Shown here in pieces: positions 16,025-25,523 of a DNA stretch of 64,000 bases. The notes under the pieces are model-generated. The model was not told the DNA's origin. It did no database searches and saw nothing but the letters and a program-made list of their open reading frames with translations. The translations under genes and the position numbers were made by a program. Every line of letters begins with the position of its first letter. Within the stretch, counting starts at the first letter, position 1. Source of the stretch: CBDAQA01 sp965198865 (GTDB taxonomy: Bacteria > Planctomycetota > Phycisphaerae > Tepidisphaerales > Tepidisphaeraceae); assembly GCA_965198865.1 (NCBI GenBank), contig CBDAQA010000009.1:335082-399081 (forward strand), written 5' to 3'.

Positions 16025-18685
16025 ATGAGTGCAGTCGGCAAGCTGGCCGCGTCGAACCTGTCGGTCCATCGCACGCGGAGCGGGCTGACGGTGGCGGCCA
16101 TCGCGCTGTCGGTCAGCCTGGTCGTGGCCGTCACCAGCGGGTACGCCACGGTCGAGTCGATGGCCTACCGGTTCGTCAACCGGTACATGGGCACGGCCGA
16201 CGCGATGCTGACCAAGAAGGCGCTCAGCTCGGACCCGCACCCGACGTTCCCCGAAGCGATCGTGGACGAGATCCGGCGCGACCCCGACGTGAAGCGCGTC
16301 ACCGGCCGGTTGGAGGCCGAGGCGGTCGTCGCCGACACCAGGGGGAAGTCGCCGATGGGCCACCTGCCGCAGGTGACGGGGCTGCGGCGGCCGGAGGACA
16401 CGCGGGTCGAGCAGCTGGAGGTGCGGCAGGGAAAGTGGTTCGACACGGACGACGGTGACGTGGCCGTCATCGACCAGGTGGCGTCGGACAACCTGCACGC
16501 CGGCGTGGGCGGGACGATCACGATGCCCAGCGGGGGCCGGACGCTGCGGTTGACGGTGGTGGGCATCGTGCAGAAGCCGGCCGTGCTGGCGTCTCACATC
16601 CAGTCGATCTACCTCCCGCTGGGGACGCTGCAGAAGTTCCTGCGGCCGGACCAGGCGCCGGGCGTGAACCGGGTGATGGTCGACCTGAAACCCAAAGCGA
16701 GCCTGGACGCGTTCGCCGCGCGCTGGAAGGCTCGGCTGGCGACGGTGGACCCGGACCTCACGCTGCGGCTGGGCCGGGACGTGCGCGACCGGATCGACCA
16801 GAACCTGCTGGGCGTCCACCTGATGGCCTACCTCGGCGGGACGGTCGCCATGCTGGCGGCGACGTTCATCATCTTCAGCGCGCTCAGCATGGGCGTGACC
16901 GAGCGGTCGCGGACGCTGGCCATGCTGCGGGCGATCGGGGCGGCCAAGGGGCAGGTGGCGGGCCTGGTGATCGCCGAGGGGGTGCTGCTGGCGGTGGCGG
17001 GCGTGGCCATCGGCGCACCGCTGGGGTACGCGTGGCTGTACATCGTACACCGGTACTTCAAGGAGGCGATGGCGGCCGGCCTGACGGTGAGCTGGGGCGG
17101 CGTGGCGTTCGCGGCGGGGACGTCGTGCGGGGCGGCGCTGGCGGCGAGCCTGCTGCCGGCGTGGTGGGCGACGCGCGTCGACCCGCTGGAGGCGATGTCG
17201 CCGTCGGCGGCGCCGCCGTCGCGCACGCGCGGGCCGGTGGTGGCGGCCATCGTCGGGGCGATGCTCGTCGCGGTGGACCCGCTGCTGCTGTTCGGGCCGT
17301 GGGACGCCATGGTTGGGTTCGAGCACGCACGCTGGGCACGGATCTGGCTGCACTTCATCCTCGGCCTGCCGACGGCGATGGTCGGCTTCTTCCTGGTCGC
17401 CCCGGCGTTTGTGCTCGTGCTGGAGCGGTTGGCTGGACCTGGCGTGGCGTGGGCGCTGCGCGTCCGGCCGGCGCTGCTGCGGCAGCAGTTGAGCGGCGGC
17501 GTCTGGCGGGCGGCGGGCACGTGCGCGGCGCTGATGGTCGGCCTGTCGACGCTGATCACGATGGAGACCGAGGGGCAGTCGATGATGGCCGGGTGGCGGC
17601 TGCCCGACCAGTTCCCCGACCTGTTCATCGTCAGCTGGAGCCACGGGCTGACCGACGGCGAGGTCGCCAAGATCGAGCAGACGCCCGGCATCCGGCCGAA
17701 CGACGTGCTGCCGATCGGGCTGGCCTCGCCCAGCACCGGCGGCAGCGGCGAGCTGGCGCTGGCGATGGCCGCGCTGAACCCCGAGGCGACCATGTACTTC
17801 GGCCTCGACCCTGCCAAGGGCATGCGGATGATGAAGCTCGAGTTCCGGCAGGGCACCGAGGCGGACGCCATCGCGAAGCTGAACCAGGGCCAGCACGTCA
17901 TCATCACCGATGAGCTGCACCAGCTGCGTCACCTGAACAAGGGGGACGTGCTGCCGCTGACGACGACGCGCGGCAAGGTCGACTTCACGATCGCGGCCGT
18001 CGTCTACTCGCCGGGGATCGACCTGATCGGCAGCCAGTTCGACATGGGCCGGCAGTTCGACCAGCGCACGGTGGGCGGCGTGTTCGGGTCGATGGCCGAC
18101 GCGAAGCGGTTTTTCGGCGTGGACGGCGTGCGCGTGCTGGCCGCCAACCTGGAGGCCGGGTCGGACCGGGACCGGGTGATGAAGCTGGTCGAGCGTTCGC
18201 TGAAGCTGGAGGGGCTGCAGGCCGGCGACGTGCGGCACATCAAGGAGGGGATGAGGTCGGCGTTCGCCAACGTGACGCTGATGATCCTGATCGTGCCGCT
18301 GGGCGCGCTCCTGGTGGCCTCGCTCGGCGTGACGAACACGATCATGGCGAGCGTCCGCGTGCGCCGGTGGCAACTGGGCGTGCTGCGGAGCGTGGGGCTG
18401 ACCCGCGGCCACCTGCTGCGGCTGGTGCTGGGGGAGGCGGCGCTGGTCGGCGTGGTCGGGGCGGCGCTGGGCTGCGTGGCGGCGATCGTCGCCACGTTGG
18501 ACGGGCACGCGATGCTGAACCTGATCGCCGGGTACAAGCCGGCCATCATCGTGCCGTGGGGCATCGTGTCGGCCGGCATAGCCATGGTGCTGGCCGTGGC
18601 CACGCTGGCGGGGTTGTGGCCGGCGATCAGCGTCGCGCGGGCGTCGCCGCTGTCGCTGCTCCAGGGCGGCCGAGCGGGGACGTAG
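16025..18685 (+). CDS. FtsX-type (MacB/LolC-like) ABC permease, large
   Basis: An 886-residue permease with the typical layout. It starts with one transmembrane segment (GLTVAAIALSVSLVVAVTSG), followed by a long periplasmic MacB-like domain to about residue 260. A first FtsX core (MAYLGGTVAMLAATFIIFSA and following helices) and further hydrophobic helices come next. After a second extracytoplasmic domain (about residues 500-730), a second FtsX core (MILIVPLGALLVASLGVTNT) closes the protein. Such duplicated permeases export lipoproteins, peptides or toxic compounds with an ATP-binding partner, but no ABC ATPase is encoded next to it. Start ATG at 16025; it is divergent from the GNAT gene. Confidence 0.85.
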   Translation: MSAVGKLAASNLSVHRTRSGLTVAAIALSVSLVVAVTSGYATVESMAYRFVNRYMGTADAMLTKKALSSDPHPTFPEAIVDEIRRDPDVKRVTGRLEAEAVVADTRGKSPMGHLPQVTGLRRPEDTRVEQLEVRQGKWFDTDDGDVAVIDQVASDNLHAGVGGTITMPSGGRTLRLTVVGIVQKPAVLASHIQSIYLPLGTLQKFLRPDQAPGVNRVMVDLKPKASLDAFAARWKARLATVDPDLTLRLGRDVRDRIDQNLLGVHLMAYLGGTVAMLAATFIIFSALSMGVTERSRTLAMLRAIGAAKGQVAGLVIAEGVLLAVAGVAIGAPLGYAWLYIVHRYFKEAMAAGLTVSWGGVAFAAGTSCGAALAASLLPAWWATRVDPLEAMSPSAAPPSRTRGPVVAAIVGAMLVAVDPLLLFGPWDAMVGFEHARWARIWLHFILGLPTAMVGFFLVAPAFVLVLERLAGPGVAWALRVRPALLRQQLSGGVWRAAGTCAALMVGLSTLITMETEGQSMMAGWRLPDQFPDLFIVSWSHGLTDGEVAKIEQTPGIRPNDVLPIGLASPSTGGSGELALAMAALNPEATMYFGLDPAKGMRMMKLEFRQGTEADAIAKLNQGQHVIITDELHQLRHLNKGDVLPLTTTRGKVDFTIAAVVYSPGIDLIGSQFDMGRQFDQRTVGGVFGSMADAKRFFGVDGVRVLAANLEAGSDRDRVMKLVERSLKLEGLQAGDVRHIKEGMRSAFANVTLMILIVPLGALLVASLGVTNTIMASVRVRRWQLGVLRSVGLTRGHLLRLVLGEAALVGVVGAALGCVAAIVATLDGHAMLNLIAGYKPAIIVPWGIVSAGIAMVLAVATLAGLWPAISVARASPLSLLQGGRAGT

Positions 18686-18690
18686 GTGCG

Positions 18691-18764
18691 GATGAGGGGG
18701 CGATGGGGTGAGGTGATGGCAGGGCGCGATCTGTCATCACCCACCCACCCCTCACCCGCTCATC
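18691..18764. repeat. Imperfect palindrome upstream of a histidine kinase gene
   Basis: The left part (18691-18719) contains GATGAG ... GGTGAGGTGATG and the right part (18735-18764) the inverse, CATCACCC ... CTCACCCGCTCATC. Pairing is imperfect. It lies between the permease stop (18685) and the kinase start (18798), so it may form the permease terminator or a regulatory structure. Confidence 0.5.
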
Positions 18765-18797
18765 CCCGCACGACAACCATCCGTATACTGCCGCCCC

Positions 18798-20570
18798 ATG
18801 CACCGTCGTCCGTTCCTCGTGCGCCTGCTGATCCCGTTCGTCGCCCTGTGGGTGATCGTGTCGGCGGCGTCGCTGGGGCTGACGGCGTGGGTGGCGCGGG
18901 GGTCGGTCTATCTCGAGCAGATCCGGACGCTGCATGGGGCCGCCGCGGCGGTCCGGCGGGGGGCGAGCGACGCCGAGCTGAGGGCCATGGGCGCGGCGGC
19001 CGGGTGCCGGTTGACCGTGATCGGCGCTGACGGCGTCGTGCGGTTCGACAACGACGCCGACCCGGCCCACATGGTGAACCACAACGATCGGCCCGAGGTG
19101 ATCGACGCCCGCCGGTTCGGCGTGGGCACGTCGTCTCACTTCAGCCAGACGTTGGGCCAGCCGGCGATCTACCTGGCGATGAAGGTGGATCCCGCCGGGA
19201 CCGTGGCGCGGGTGTGCTACGTCCACAACGCCTGGGCGTCGCTGCAGACGCCGCTGTGGGCGGTGACCATCACCGGCGCGGTGGTGACGGCGGCGATGCT
19301 GGCGGTGCTGGCGGGCATCCTGCAGCGGCAGTGGGTGGGGCCGACCCGGGCCGTGTCGGCCGCGGCGGGGCGGCTGGCGGCGGGGGAGTGGGAGGTGCGC
19401 GTCGACCTGCGCGGGTCGGGCGAGGTGCGGCAGCTCGGCACGCAGATCAACAACCTGGCCGCGCAGGCCGAGCAGCAGCTGGCCGAGCTGCAGCGGCAGC
19501 GGCGGGACCTGCGGAGCCTGGTCGACACGCTGCCGGACCCGATCCTGGTGACCGACGCCGCCGGCCGGATCGAGCTGGTGAACGTGCCGGCGGCGGACCT
19601 GGTGCGGCTGTCGCCGCCGCGCGTGGTGGGGCAGAAGACGGCGAGCGTGGTGGGCGACCAGGCGCTGCTGCAGCTGCTGGAGGCGGCCGGCGACGTCGCG
19701 CCGTCCTGGGAGACGCCGGCCATCTACCGGGAGGTGCGGCTGGTGCGCGACGGGTACCGGAGGACGTACCAGTCGTTCGCGTCGCGCACGGCGACCGGCG
19801 GGGCGCGGCTGGTGCTGCGCGACGTGACGGCGATGGCCGACGCGGTGCAGATGAAGACCGACTTCGTCGCCAACGCCAGCCACGAGCTGCGGACGCCGAT
19901 CGCGGCGATCAAGATCGCGCTGGACACGCTGCGCGAGGCGTACGTGGACGACCCGCCCCAGGCCGAGCGGTGCGTGGAGATCATCGACGGGCACGTGCGG
20001 CGGCTGGAGGACCTGCTGCGCGACCTGCTGGACCTGTCGCGGCTGGAGAGCCCCGACGCCAAGCCGCAGCTGGTCGACATCAAGCCGTGGCAGCTGTTCG
20101 CCAGCGTGCGCAGCACCTTCGGCCCAACGGCGCGGGAGAAGGGCGTCGAGCTGCTGCTGGGGGACGACCCGATCACGCCCGACTCGTTCCGGGGCGACGA
20201 GCACCTGCTCAACCTGGTGCTGAAGAACCTGGTCGAGAACAGCCTGAAGTTCACGCCGCCCGGTGGCACGGTGACGGTCAACATGCGGGCGGCCGAGGTC
20301 GACCGCAGGCCGGCGTTGCACCTGAGCGTGGTGGACACCGGCATCGGCATCCCGCCGGAGCACAGGGACCGCGTGTTCGAGCGGTTCTACCAGGTCGACC
20401 CGGCCCGCAGCGGCACGGCCGGCCGGGGGACGGGGCTGGGGCTGGCGATCGTGAAGCATGCGGTGGCGGCACTGGGTGGATCCGTGCGATTGGAGTCGAC
20501 GGTGGGGGGCGGGACGACCGTGACCTGCGTGCTGCCTCAGGGGGTGGAGCTGGCGACGCACTCGGCGTGA
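18798..20570 (+). CDS. PhoR-like membrane sensor histidine kinase (orphan)
   Basis: A 590-residue sensor: transmembrane helix 1 (LLIPFVALWVIVSAASLGLT), periplasmic sensing region, helix 2 (WAVTITGAVVTAAMLAVLAG), HAMP linker, then a PAS-like region at about residues 240-340. The phosphoacceptor is H362 in NASHELRTPI. The ATP-binding domain has the N box NLVENSLKFT, G1 DTGIGIP, the F box FERFYQ and G2 GTGLGLAI. This matches the PhoR type of two-component kinase. No response regulator gene is adjacent; the receiver gene at 13209 is too far away to claim as the partner. Start ATG at 18798. Confidence 0.9.
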   Translation: MHRRPFLVRLLIPFVALWVIVSAASLGLTAWVARGSVYLEQIRTLHGAAAAVRRGASDAELRAMGAAAGCRLTVIGADGVVRFDNDADPAHMVNHNDRPEVIDARRFGVGTSSHFSQTLGQPAIYLAMKVDPAGTVARVCYVHNAWASLQTPLWAVTITGAVVTAAMLAVLAGILQRQWVGPTRAVSAAAGRLAAGEWEVRVDLRGSGEVRQLGTQINNLAAQAEQQLAELQRQRRDLRSLVDTLPDPILVTDAAGRIELVNVPAADLVRLSPPRVVGQKTASVVGDQALLQLLEAAGDVAPSWETPAIYREVRLVRDGYRRTYQSFASRTATGGARLVLRDVTAMADAVQMKTDFVANASHELRTPIAAIKIALDTLREAYVDDPPQAERCVEIIDGHVRRLEDLLRDLLDLSRLESPDAKPQLVDIKPWQLFASVRSTFGPTAREKGVELLLGDDPITPDSFRGDEHLLNLVLKNLVENSLKFTPPGGTVTVNMRAAEVDRRPALHLSVVDTGIGIPPEHRDRVFERFYQVDPARSGTAGRGTGLGLAIVKHAVAALGGSVRLESTVGGGTTVTCVLPQGVELATHSA

Positions 20571-20610
20571 GGCGTGGCAACGGCGTCCGGACCGGCCGGT
20601 AGACACGGGC

Positions 20611-21833
20611 ATGAGGATGTCACTGGCGCGCGGGTCTGCGTTGGCGGTGCTGATCGCGTCGTCCGTCGCCACGGCGGCGGAGCGGCCGAGGGTGCGACCG
20701 GTCGACATGGCGCGGGTCGATCAGATCGCCGCGATGTTGGACGACGCCCCGTTCATCGCGGGACCGCCGATCGAGGATCGGGCAGCCTGGGGGAAGCTGG
20801 CGGGAACCAGGGCGTTCCACGACTCGATCGCCCGGGCCGAGGCCGCGCTGGCCAAGCCGATGCCGGCGATGACGTCCGAGGTGTACGGCGAATACCTGAA
20901 GACGGGGACGCGGACGAAGCACTACGCCGACGTGCGTGCCGATCGGCACGGGCGGATCGGCATCTTCACGCTGGCCGAGTGCATCGAGAACAAGGGAAGG
21001 TTCATCCGGCCGTTGCAGGACGTGATCGCCAGCGTCTGCGACGAGCCGACGTGGACGTTCAACTTTCACGATCCGAAGCTGGACTACTGGAGCAAGCGAG
21101 CGGTGTGGGTCGACCTGGGCGCGTTCATGCCGGCGCAGGACATGACCGAGGCGGCCGGCCTGCTGAGGGATCGCCTGGACGCGGCCACCCGCAGGCGGAT
21201 CCACGACGAGTGCTGCCGGCGCATCCTCGACCCGTACCGGGCATCACTGACTGGAACGGGACCGAAGCTGGCATGGATGGACAACGCGGCGAACTGGAAC
21301 CCGGTCTGCACGTACGGCGTGCTCGGCGTCGCGCTCGGGACCGCTCTGGAGAAGCACGACCGCGCCCTGTTCCTGGCCGGCGCGGAGATGTACGAACCGG
21401 ACTACATCAAGGGGTTCGGCGGGGACGGGTACTGCGCCGAGGGGATGGGCTACTGGAACTACGGCTTTGGCCACTTCCTGTTCCTGGCTGAACTGGCGTC
21501 GCAGGCGACGCACGGCAAGCTCGACTTGTTCGACATCCCCGGTGCCAGCCTGGCGGCGATGTACCCGGTGCGGCTGGCAATCGTGAACGGCGTGACGCCC
21601 GCCTACGCCGACGGCGGGGGTGGCGGACCGCCGTCCAAGCCGCTGTTCACGTTCGCCACGCTGCGGTACGGGACGGGCGTGCAGTCGTGGCAGGTGCCGT
21701 CGCTCGTGGGTCGGCAGGACCTGATCCAGCCATCAATGCTGTTGTCGCTGCCGAACTCGGCCACCGCGCGCGGGCCCGCGACCGCGCCGGCGTGCTACCC
21801 GCCGGCGCCGCTGCGCGATTACTTCCAGAACAG
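20611..21833 (+). pseudogene. Heparinase II/III-type polysaccharide lyase, 5' part, split by IS110 element
   Basis: The gene begins with ATG at 20611 and a signal peptide (SLARGSALAVLIASSVATAA). The alpha-helical (alpha/alpha toroid) part carries DNAANWNPVCTYG and GYCAEGMGYWNYGFGHF, typical of heparinase II/III-like lyases that cleave uronic-acid polysaccharides by beta-elimination. The reading frame runs into the IS and would stop at 21894, giving a truncated product of 427 residues. The remaining part resumes after the element at 23377. Joining both halves with a single copy of the shared CAG gives an intact 635-residue protein (see the 3' part). Confidence 0.85.
21831..21833. repeat. CAG direct repeat at IS left junction
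   Basis: CAG here and at 23374-23376 flank the element; it is the presumed recombination core. Only one copy is needed to restore the heparinase frame. Confidence 0.6.
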
Positions 21834-22088
21834 TTGGTCATGTGGCGCGTACGCCACGCCCGAGCGGATGAAAATATCACCCGGCGCGCCGTAGCTGCGC
21901 GTTAGGCTGAGGGCGGTCGCCGCCGGCCGGGCGAGGCCGTCGACGACTGGCGTCTTCGAGCCCGAAGAACAGTTTGGCCCGGCCGCCTGCACGAACCCGA
22001 GATTGCGGCTTTGACCGCGTGAAGCAGATTGTTTCACCCCCTCAGGTGGCTCCCGCCGGCGGCGACCCGGTACAAACGGGAGGTCGCT
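21834..22088 (+). ncRNA. Candidate bridge RNA region in the IS110 left end
   Basis: IS110 elements with a long left end encode a structured bridge RNA whose two loops pair with target and donor DNA. Here AGAACAG at 21966-21972 repeats the target bases left of and including the core (21827-21833). GAAGCAG at 22021-22027 repeats the donor bases at the right end including the core (23370-23376). Both matches are 7 bases and end on the CAG core, as expected for the left guides. Small hairpins are visible at 21954-21967 (CTTCG/CGAAG) and 22019-22037 (GTGAA/TTCAC). Exact RNA ends are unknown. Confidence 0.6.
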
Positions 22089-23357
22089 ATGGACGCGTTG
22101 ACGGTGGTCCACGCCCGCTGCTGCGGGATCGACGTGCACAAGGAGACGGTGGTCGCCTGCGTCCGCTCGGCCGCGGGGCCGAACGGGACGGTGGCCAACG
22201 AGGTGCGGACGTTCGGGACGACGACCCGGGCGCTGTTGGAGTTGGGCGATTGGCTGGCCGCGTCGGGCGTGACGGCCGTGGCCATGGAGTCGACCGGCGT
22301 CTACTGGAAGCCGGTGTGGAACCTGCTCGAGGGGCGGGCGACGGCCGACGGCGAGCCGATCACCCTCATGCTGGTCAACGCCCGGCACATCAAGAACGTG
22401 CCCGGGCGCAAGACCGACGTGAAGGACTGCCAGTGGATCGCGCAGCTGCTGGCGGCGGGCCTGCTCTCGCCCAGCTTCGTCCCCGACCGGCCGCAGCGCG
22501 ACCTGCGGGACCTGACCCGCCAGCGGGCGCAGCTGATGGACGACAAGACCCGCGTGGCCAACCGACTCCAGAAAGTCCTGGAGGACGCCAACGTGAAGCT
22601 GGCATCGGTGGCGACCGACGTGCTGGGCGCCAGCGGCCGGGACATGCTCCGGGCGATGGTCGAGGGGAAGCAGACCCCGGCCCAGATGGCCGAGCTGGCC
22701 CGCGGCAAGCTGCGGGTCAAGATCCCCCAGCTGGCCGAGGCGTTGAGCGGCCGCGTGACCGCGCACCACCGGTTCATGCTCGACGAGTCCCTGACCCAGC
22801 TGGAGCAACTGGAGCAGCAGGTCGCCCGGTTCGACGCCCGGATCGAGGCGGTGATGACCCCTTTGGAGCGTGAGGCGGTCGCCCGGATCGACGAGGTGCC
22901 GGGGTTCGACGTCCGCTCGGCCGAGGTGTTCGTGGCCGAGGTCGGCACGGACATGTCCCGGTTCCCCACCGCCGCCCACCTGGCCAGCTGGGCGGGCATG
23001 TGCCCGGGCAACAACGAGTCGGCCGGCAAGCGGCGGAGCGGGCGGACCAACGACGGGGACAAGTGGCTCAAGCGGACGCTGAACCAGACCGCCTGGGCCG
23101 GCGCGCGGAAGAAGGGCGGGTACTTCGGGGCCCTGTTCCGCCGGCTGAGCAAGCGCCGCGGCGGCAAGCGGGCCATCACGGCCGTCGGCCACAGCCAGCT
23201 GGTCACGATCTACCACATGCTCAGCCGGGGCACCCGCTACTGCGACCTGGGTGGCGCCCACCTGGAGGCCCGCCCGTCGGCGGACCAGGACAAGGCGAAG
23301 ATGGTGTCTCGGCTGGAGGCGATGGGGTACAAAGTGACCCTGACGGCCGCCGCGTAG
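22089..23357 (+). CDS. IS110-family transposase (recombinase)
   Basis: A 422-residue protein. The N-terminal RuvC-like domain has the DEDD set: D15 (CGIDVHKET), E67 (AMESTGVYW), D110 and D113 (KTDVKD). The C-terminal Tnp_20 domain has PGNNESAGKRRSG with the presumed catalytic serine S311. Start ATG at 22089 fits the family; the 20 upstream in-frame codons do not look conserved. The frame is intact, so the element may be active. The family recombines double-stranded DNA guided by the bridge RNA encoded in the same element. Confidence 0.93.
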   Translation: MDALTVVHARCCGIDVHKETVVACVRSAAGPNGTVANEVRTFGTTTRALLELGDWLAASGVTAVAMESTGVYWKPVWNLLEGRATADGEPITLMLVNARHIKNVPGRKTDVKDCQWIAQLLAAGLLSPSFVPDRPQRDLRDLTRQRAQLMDDKTRVANRLQKVLEDANVKLASVATDVLGASGRDMLRAMVEGKQTPAQMAELARGKLRVKIPQLAEALSGRVTAHHRFMLDESLTQLEQLEQQVARFDARIEAVMTPLEREAVARIDEVPGFDVRSAEVFVAEVGTDMSRFPTAAHLASWAGMCPGNNESAGKRRSGRTNDGDKWLKRTLNQTAWAGARKKGGYFGALFRRLSKRRGGKRAITAVGHSQLVTIYHMLSRGTRYCDLGGAHLEARPSADQDKAKMVSRLEAMGYKVTLTAAA

Positions 23358-23376
23358 GCGACCATTTTCGAAGCAG

Positions 23377-24061
23377 CGGCATCCTCACCTGCCGCCCCGC
23401 CGACGGGGGCGACTTCGGCGTGTCGCTGAAGGGTGGGAACAACAACGAGCCGCACAACCACAACGACCTGGGCACGTTCGTCGTGGTGAAGGGGGATCAG
23501 CCGTTGATCCTGGACCCGGGCAACTCGCCCTACACCAAGGACACGTTCAGCCCCCGGCGGTACGAGAACCCGATGCTCAGCAGCTTCGGCCACCCGGTGC
23601 CGCGGCTTGCCGGGCAGCTGCAGCGGCCGGGCAAGAGCGCGGTCGCGCGGGTGACGCGGGCCGACTTCTCCGATGCCGCCGACGACTACGACCTGGACCT
23701 GACGTCGGCGTACCCGGTCGTCGCGCTGACGACGATGCGACGGGCGTTCCACTTCGTGCGGGGTGCCAACCCTCAACTGCGCGTGACCGATCACGTGGAG
23801 TTCGTCGGGCCACAGGCGTACGAGTCGGCGCTGATCACGTACGGGCAGTGGGCGCAGAACGACGGCGAGTCGCTGACGATCTGGCAGCACGGGCAGGCGG
23901 TCCGGGTGGCCGTCGACACCGGCGGCGAGGCGTGGACGGTGAGCGGTGCGCCGTTCGGGCCGAACGCCAAGCCGCCGACGCGGATCGCGATCGTTGTCAC
24001 GAAACCGGTGGCGGACCTGACGGTGACGCTGACGATCACGCCGACGTCGCCGCCACAGTGA
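23377..24061 (+). pseudogene. Heparinase II/III-type lyase, 3' part downstream of the IS
   Basis: The remnant continues in frame as SGILTCRPADGGDFG and carries the hallmark KGGNNNEPHNHNDLGTF of the heparinase II/III beta-domain (PF07940), whose His and Asn residues bind the substrate and metal. The end lies at the stop codon 24059-24061. Without the 5' part it has no start or signal peptide. The right boundary of the IS is at 23376. Confidence 0.85.
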
Positions 24062-24111
24062 GGGCGTCACGCGGGCGGCGATGGGGCGAGCGACTGCCGG
24101 CCGAACCGCGA

Positions 24112-25320
24112 TCAGGCCAGTTCGTTTTCTGGCCGAGCGATCCCGTTCGACTTGAGGCTGACGACGGCACCGACGCCGAGCAGGACAAATGCGGCGGCGA
24201 TGGCGGCATAGCCCCATTCGAGGGCGGTCTCAGGGATCAAGCGTTCGAGCGTGTGGAGCACCCACAGGCCGGCGCGGGTCAGGCGTTGCACGATCTCGGC
24301 CCAGCTGGAGCCGAGCATCGCGAGGATGACGCAGATCACCAGCGTGCCGGCGGCGACCCACGACAGGTGCCACGTCGCCAGGCACGCCCCGGCGACGCCC
24401 GCGGCCAGGACGGTGACGCGGAAGGGCGTCACGCTCAGGCCGAGCAGGCGGGCGGTCGTTTCGGATCGGTACTCGTCCGGCACGGTCGACAGCAGCACCG
24501 CGCCGGCGATCAACCCCAACGACAGGGGTAGTTGCCACGGCTGGTAACGGCCTCGGTGGACGGCCACGACGGCGGCCAGCAACAGCGGGGCGAGGTTGGC
24601 CGGCTGGAAGTGGACCCAGTAGACGCGGTTCTCGCTGGCCAGGTGGACGAGGAGCGAGATCAGCGGGACGACGACGTAGAGCCGCTCGGGCAACGGGGCC
24701 ATTGGGTTGCCCGCGGTGCGCGGATCGCGGCGGACCATCACGACCCCGGCGGCGACGAGCGCGCCCGCGAGCCACCAGACGACGTAGATCTGCAGCGGCG
24801 AGACGGTCGCCGCGCTCGACCGCATCAGCCGGAACAGGCCGGGGAGCACGAACAGGAACGCCAGCTGCGCGGCGATGAACAGCGTGGTGGCCGGCGTCAG
24901 GCGCAGGCGCAGGACGCGGACGACCGCGCCGATCTTGACCGTCGCGAGCAGGAAGCAGGCCGCGCTCACGACGGATCCCAGCCTGGGCAGGGCGGTGTAG
25001 AGCTCCGCGTTCAGGTTGGTCAGGTCGACCAGGAACAGCGACTCGATGCCGAGCAGGATCCACCCGTCGCGCTGGAGCCCCCGGCGGACGATCAGGTACA
25101 GGGCCAGCCCGACCATGGCCGCCTCGTACGCCTGCATTGTGACGATCAGGCGGAGCAGCGTCTGCCAGTCGCCGGCCGGCGAGTTGAGCGCGGCGATGAC
25201 CACGCGGAACCCGATGAACATCGACAGCGCGCTGAGCAGGTAGAACGGGTTGCGGTCGTGGACGAACCGCACGAGGGAGCGAAGGGTCGACGGACGCGGG
25301 GGGATCGCCTGCAGGCTCAT
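24112..25320 (-). CDS. Polytopic membrane protein, 402 aa
   Basis: Start ATG at 25320 with a GGAGG box close upstream; earlier in-frame starts lack one. Around ten hydrophobic segments are visible, for example RLIVTMQAYEAAMVGLALYL, SVVSAACFLLATVKIGAVV, LIAGAVLLSTVP and YAAIAAAFVLLGVGAVVSL. An SENRVYWVHFQPANLAPLL region sits between helices. No transport or enzyme motif recognised. The gene is convergent with the lyase remnant and divergent from the nuclease gene at 25524. Confidence 0.7.
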   Translation of the reverse strand: MSLQAIPPRPSTLRSLVRFVHDRNPFYLLSALSMFIGFRVVIAALNSPAGDWQTLLRLIVTMQAYEAAMVGLALYLIVRRGLQRDGWILLGIESLFLVDLTNLNAELYTALPRLGSVVSAACFLLATVKIGAVVRVLRLRLTPATTLFIAAQLAFLFVLPGLFRLMRSSAATVSPLQIYVVWWLAGALVAAGVVMVRRDPRTAGNPMAPLPERLYVVVPLISLLVHLASENRVYWVHFQPANLAPLLLAAVVAVHRGRYQPWQLPLSLGLIAGAVLLSTVPDEYRSETTARLLGLSVTPFRVTVLAAGVAGACLATWHLSWVAAGTLVICVILAMLGSSWAEIVQRLTRAGLWVLHTLERLIPETALEWGYAAIAAAFVLLGVGAVVSLKSNGIARPENELA

Positions 25321-25447
25321 GGGAACCTCCGATGGACGAGTGGGCCGACCTGGGTTGTTGAACAAGCAAACGTGTTCGGTCGGGCGGAGTTGCAACGGGG
25401 GCCGCAGATTTCCGTGTGAAGGAAGGCACGAAGTGGCGATCGTGGGA

Positions 25448-25469
25448 CCCGCCCGCTGAAGCGGGCGGG
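25448..25469. repeat. REP-like GC hairpin
   Basis: Perfect 10-base arms CCCGCCCGCT and AGCGGGCGGG with a 2-base loop, upstream of the nuclease gene. It may be a REP-like element rather than a terminator because it lies between divergent genes. Confidence 0.6.
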
Positions 25470-25523
25470 CCGGGTCATGCTTCGGCTATCGGTGCTGAGG
25501 TCGGCGATCTATGCTTCGCGCCC

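Larger units (their letters stand above)
21834..23376 (+). mobile_element. IS110-family insertion sequence inside a lyase gene
   Basis: An element of about 1.54 kb with one transposase gene, a long (255-base) non-coding left end and a very short right end. There are no terminal inverted repeats, as expected for the IS110 group. Its edges are fixed by the interrupted heparinase gene: the left part reads up to ...CCAGAACAG and the right part resumes with CAGCGGCATCC. One copy of CAG, duplicated at both edges, restores the open frame. It is a recent-looking insertion since the target gene is otherwise undamaged. Confidence 0.9.

Noticed and set aside
15449..18508. Open frame of 1019 codons on the minus strand
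   Set aside because: Only the last 165 codons (GNAT enzyme) look like protein; the rest is antisense to the permease.
13209..20570. Receiver at 13209 and histidine kinase at 18798 as one two-component system
   Set aside because: They are 5 kb apart on opposite strands with unrelated genes between.
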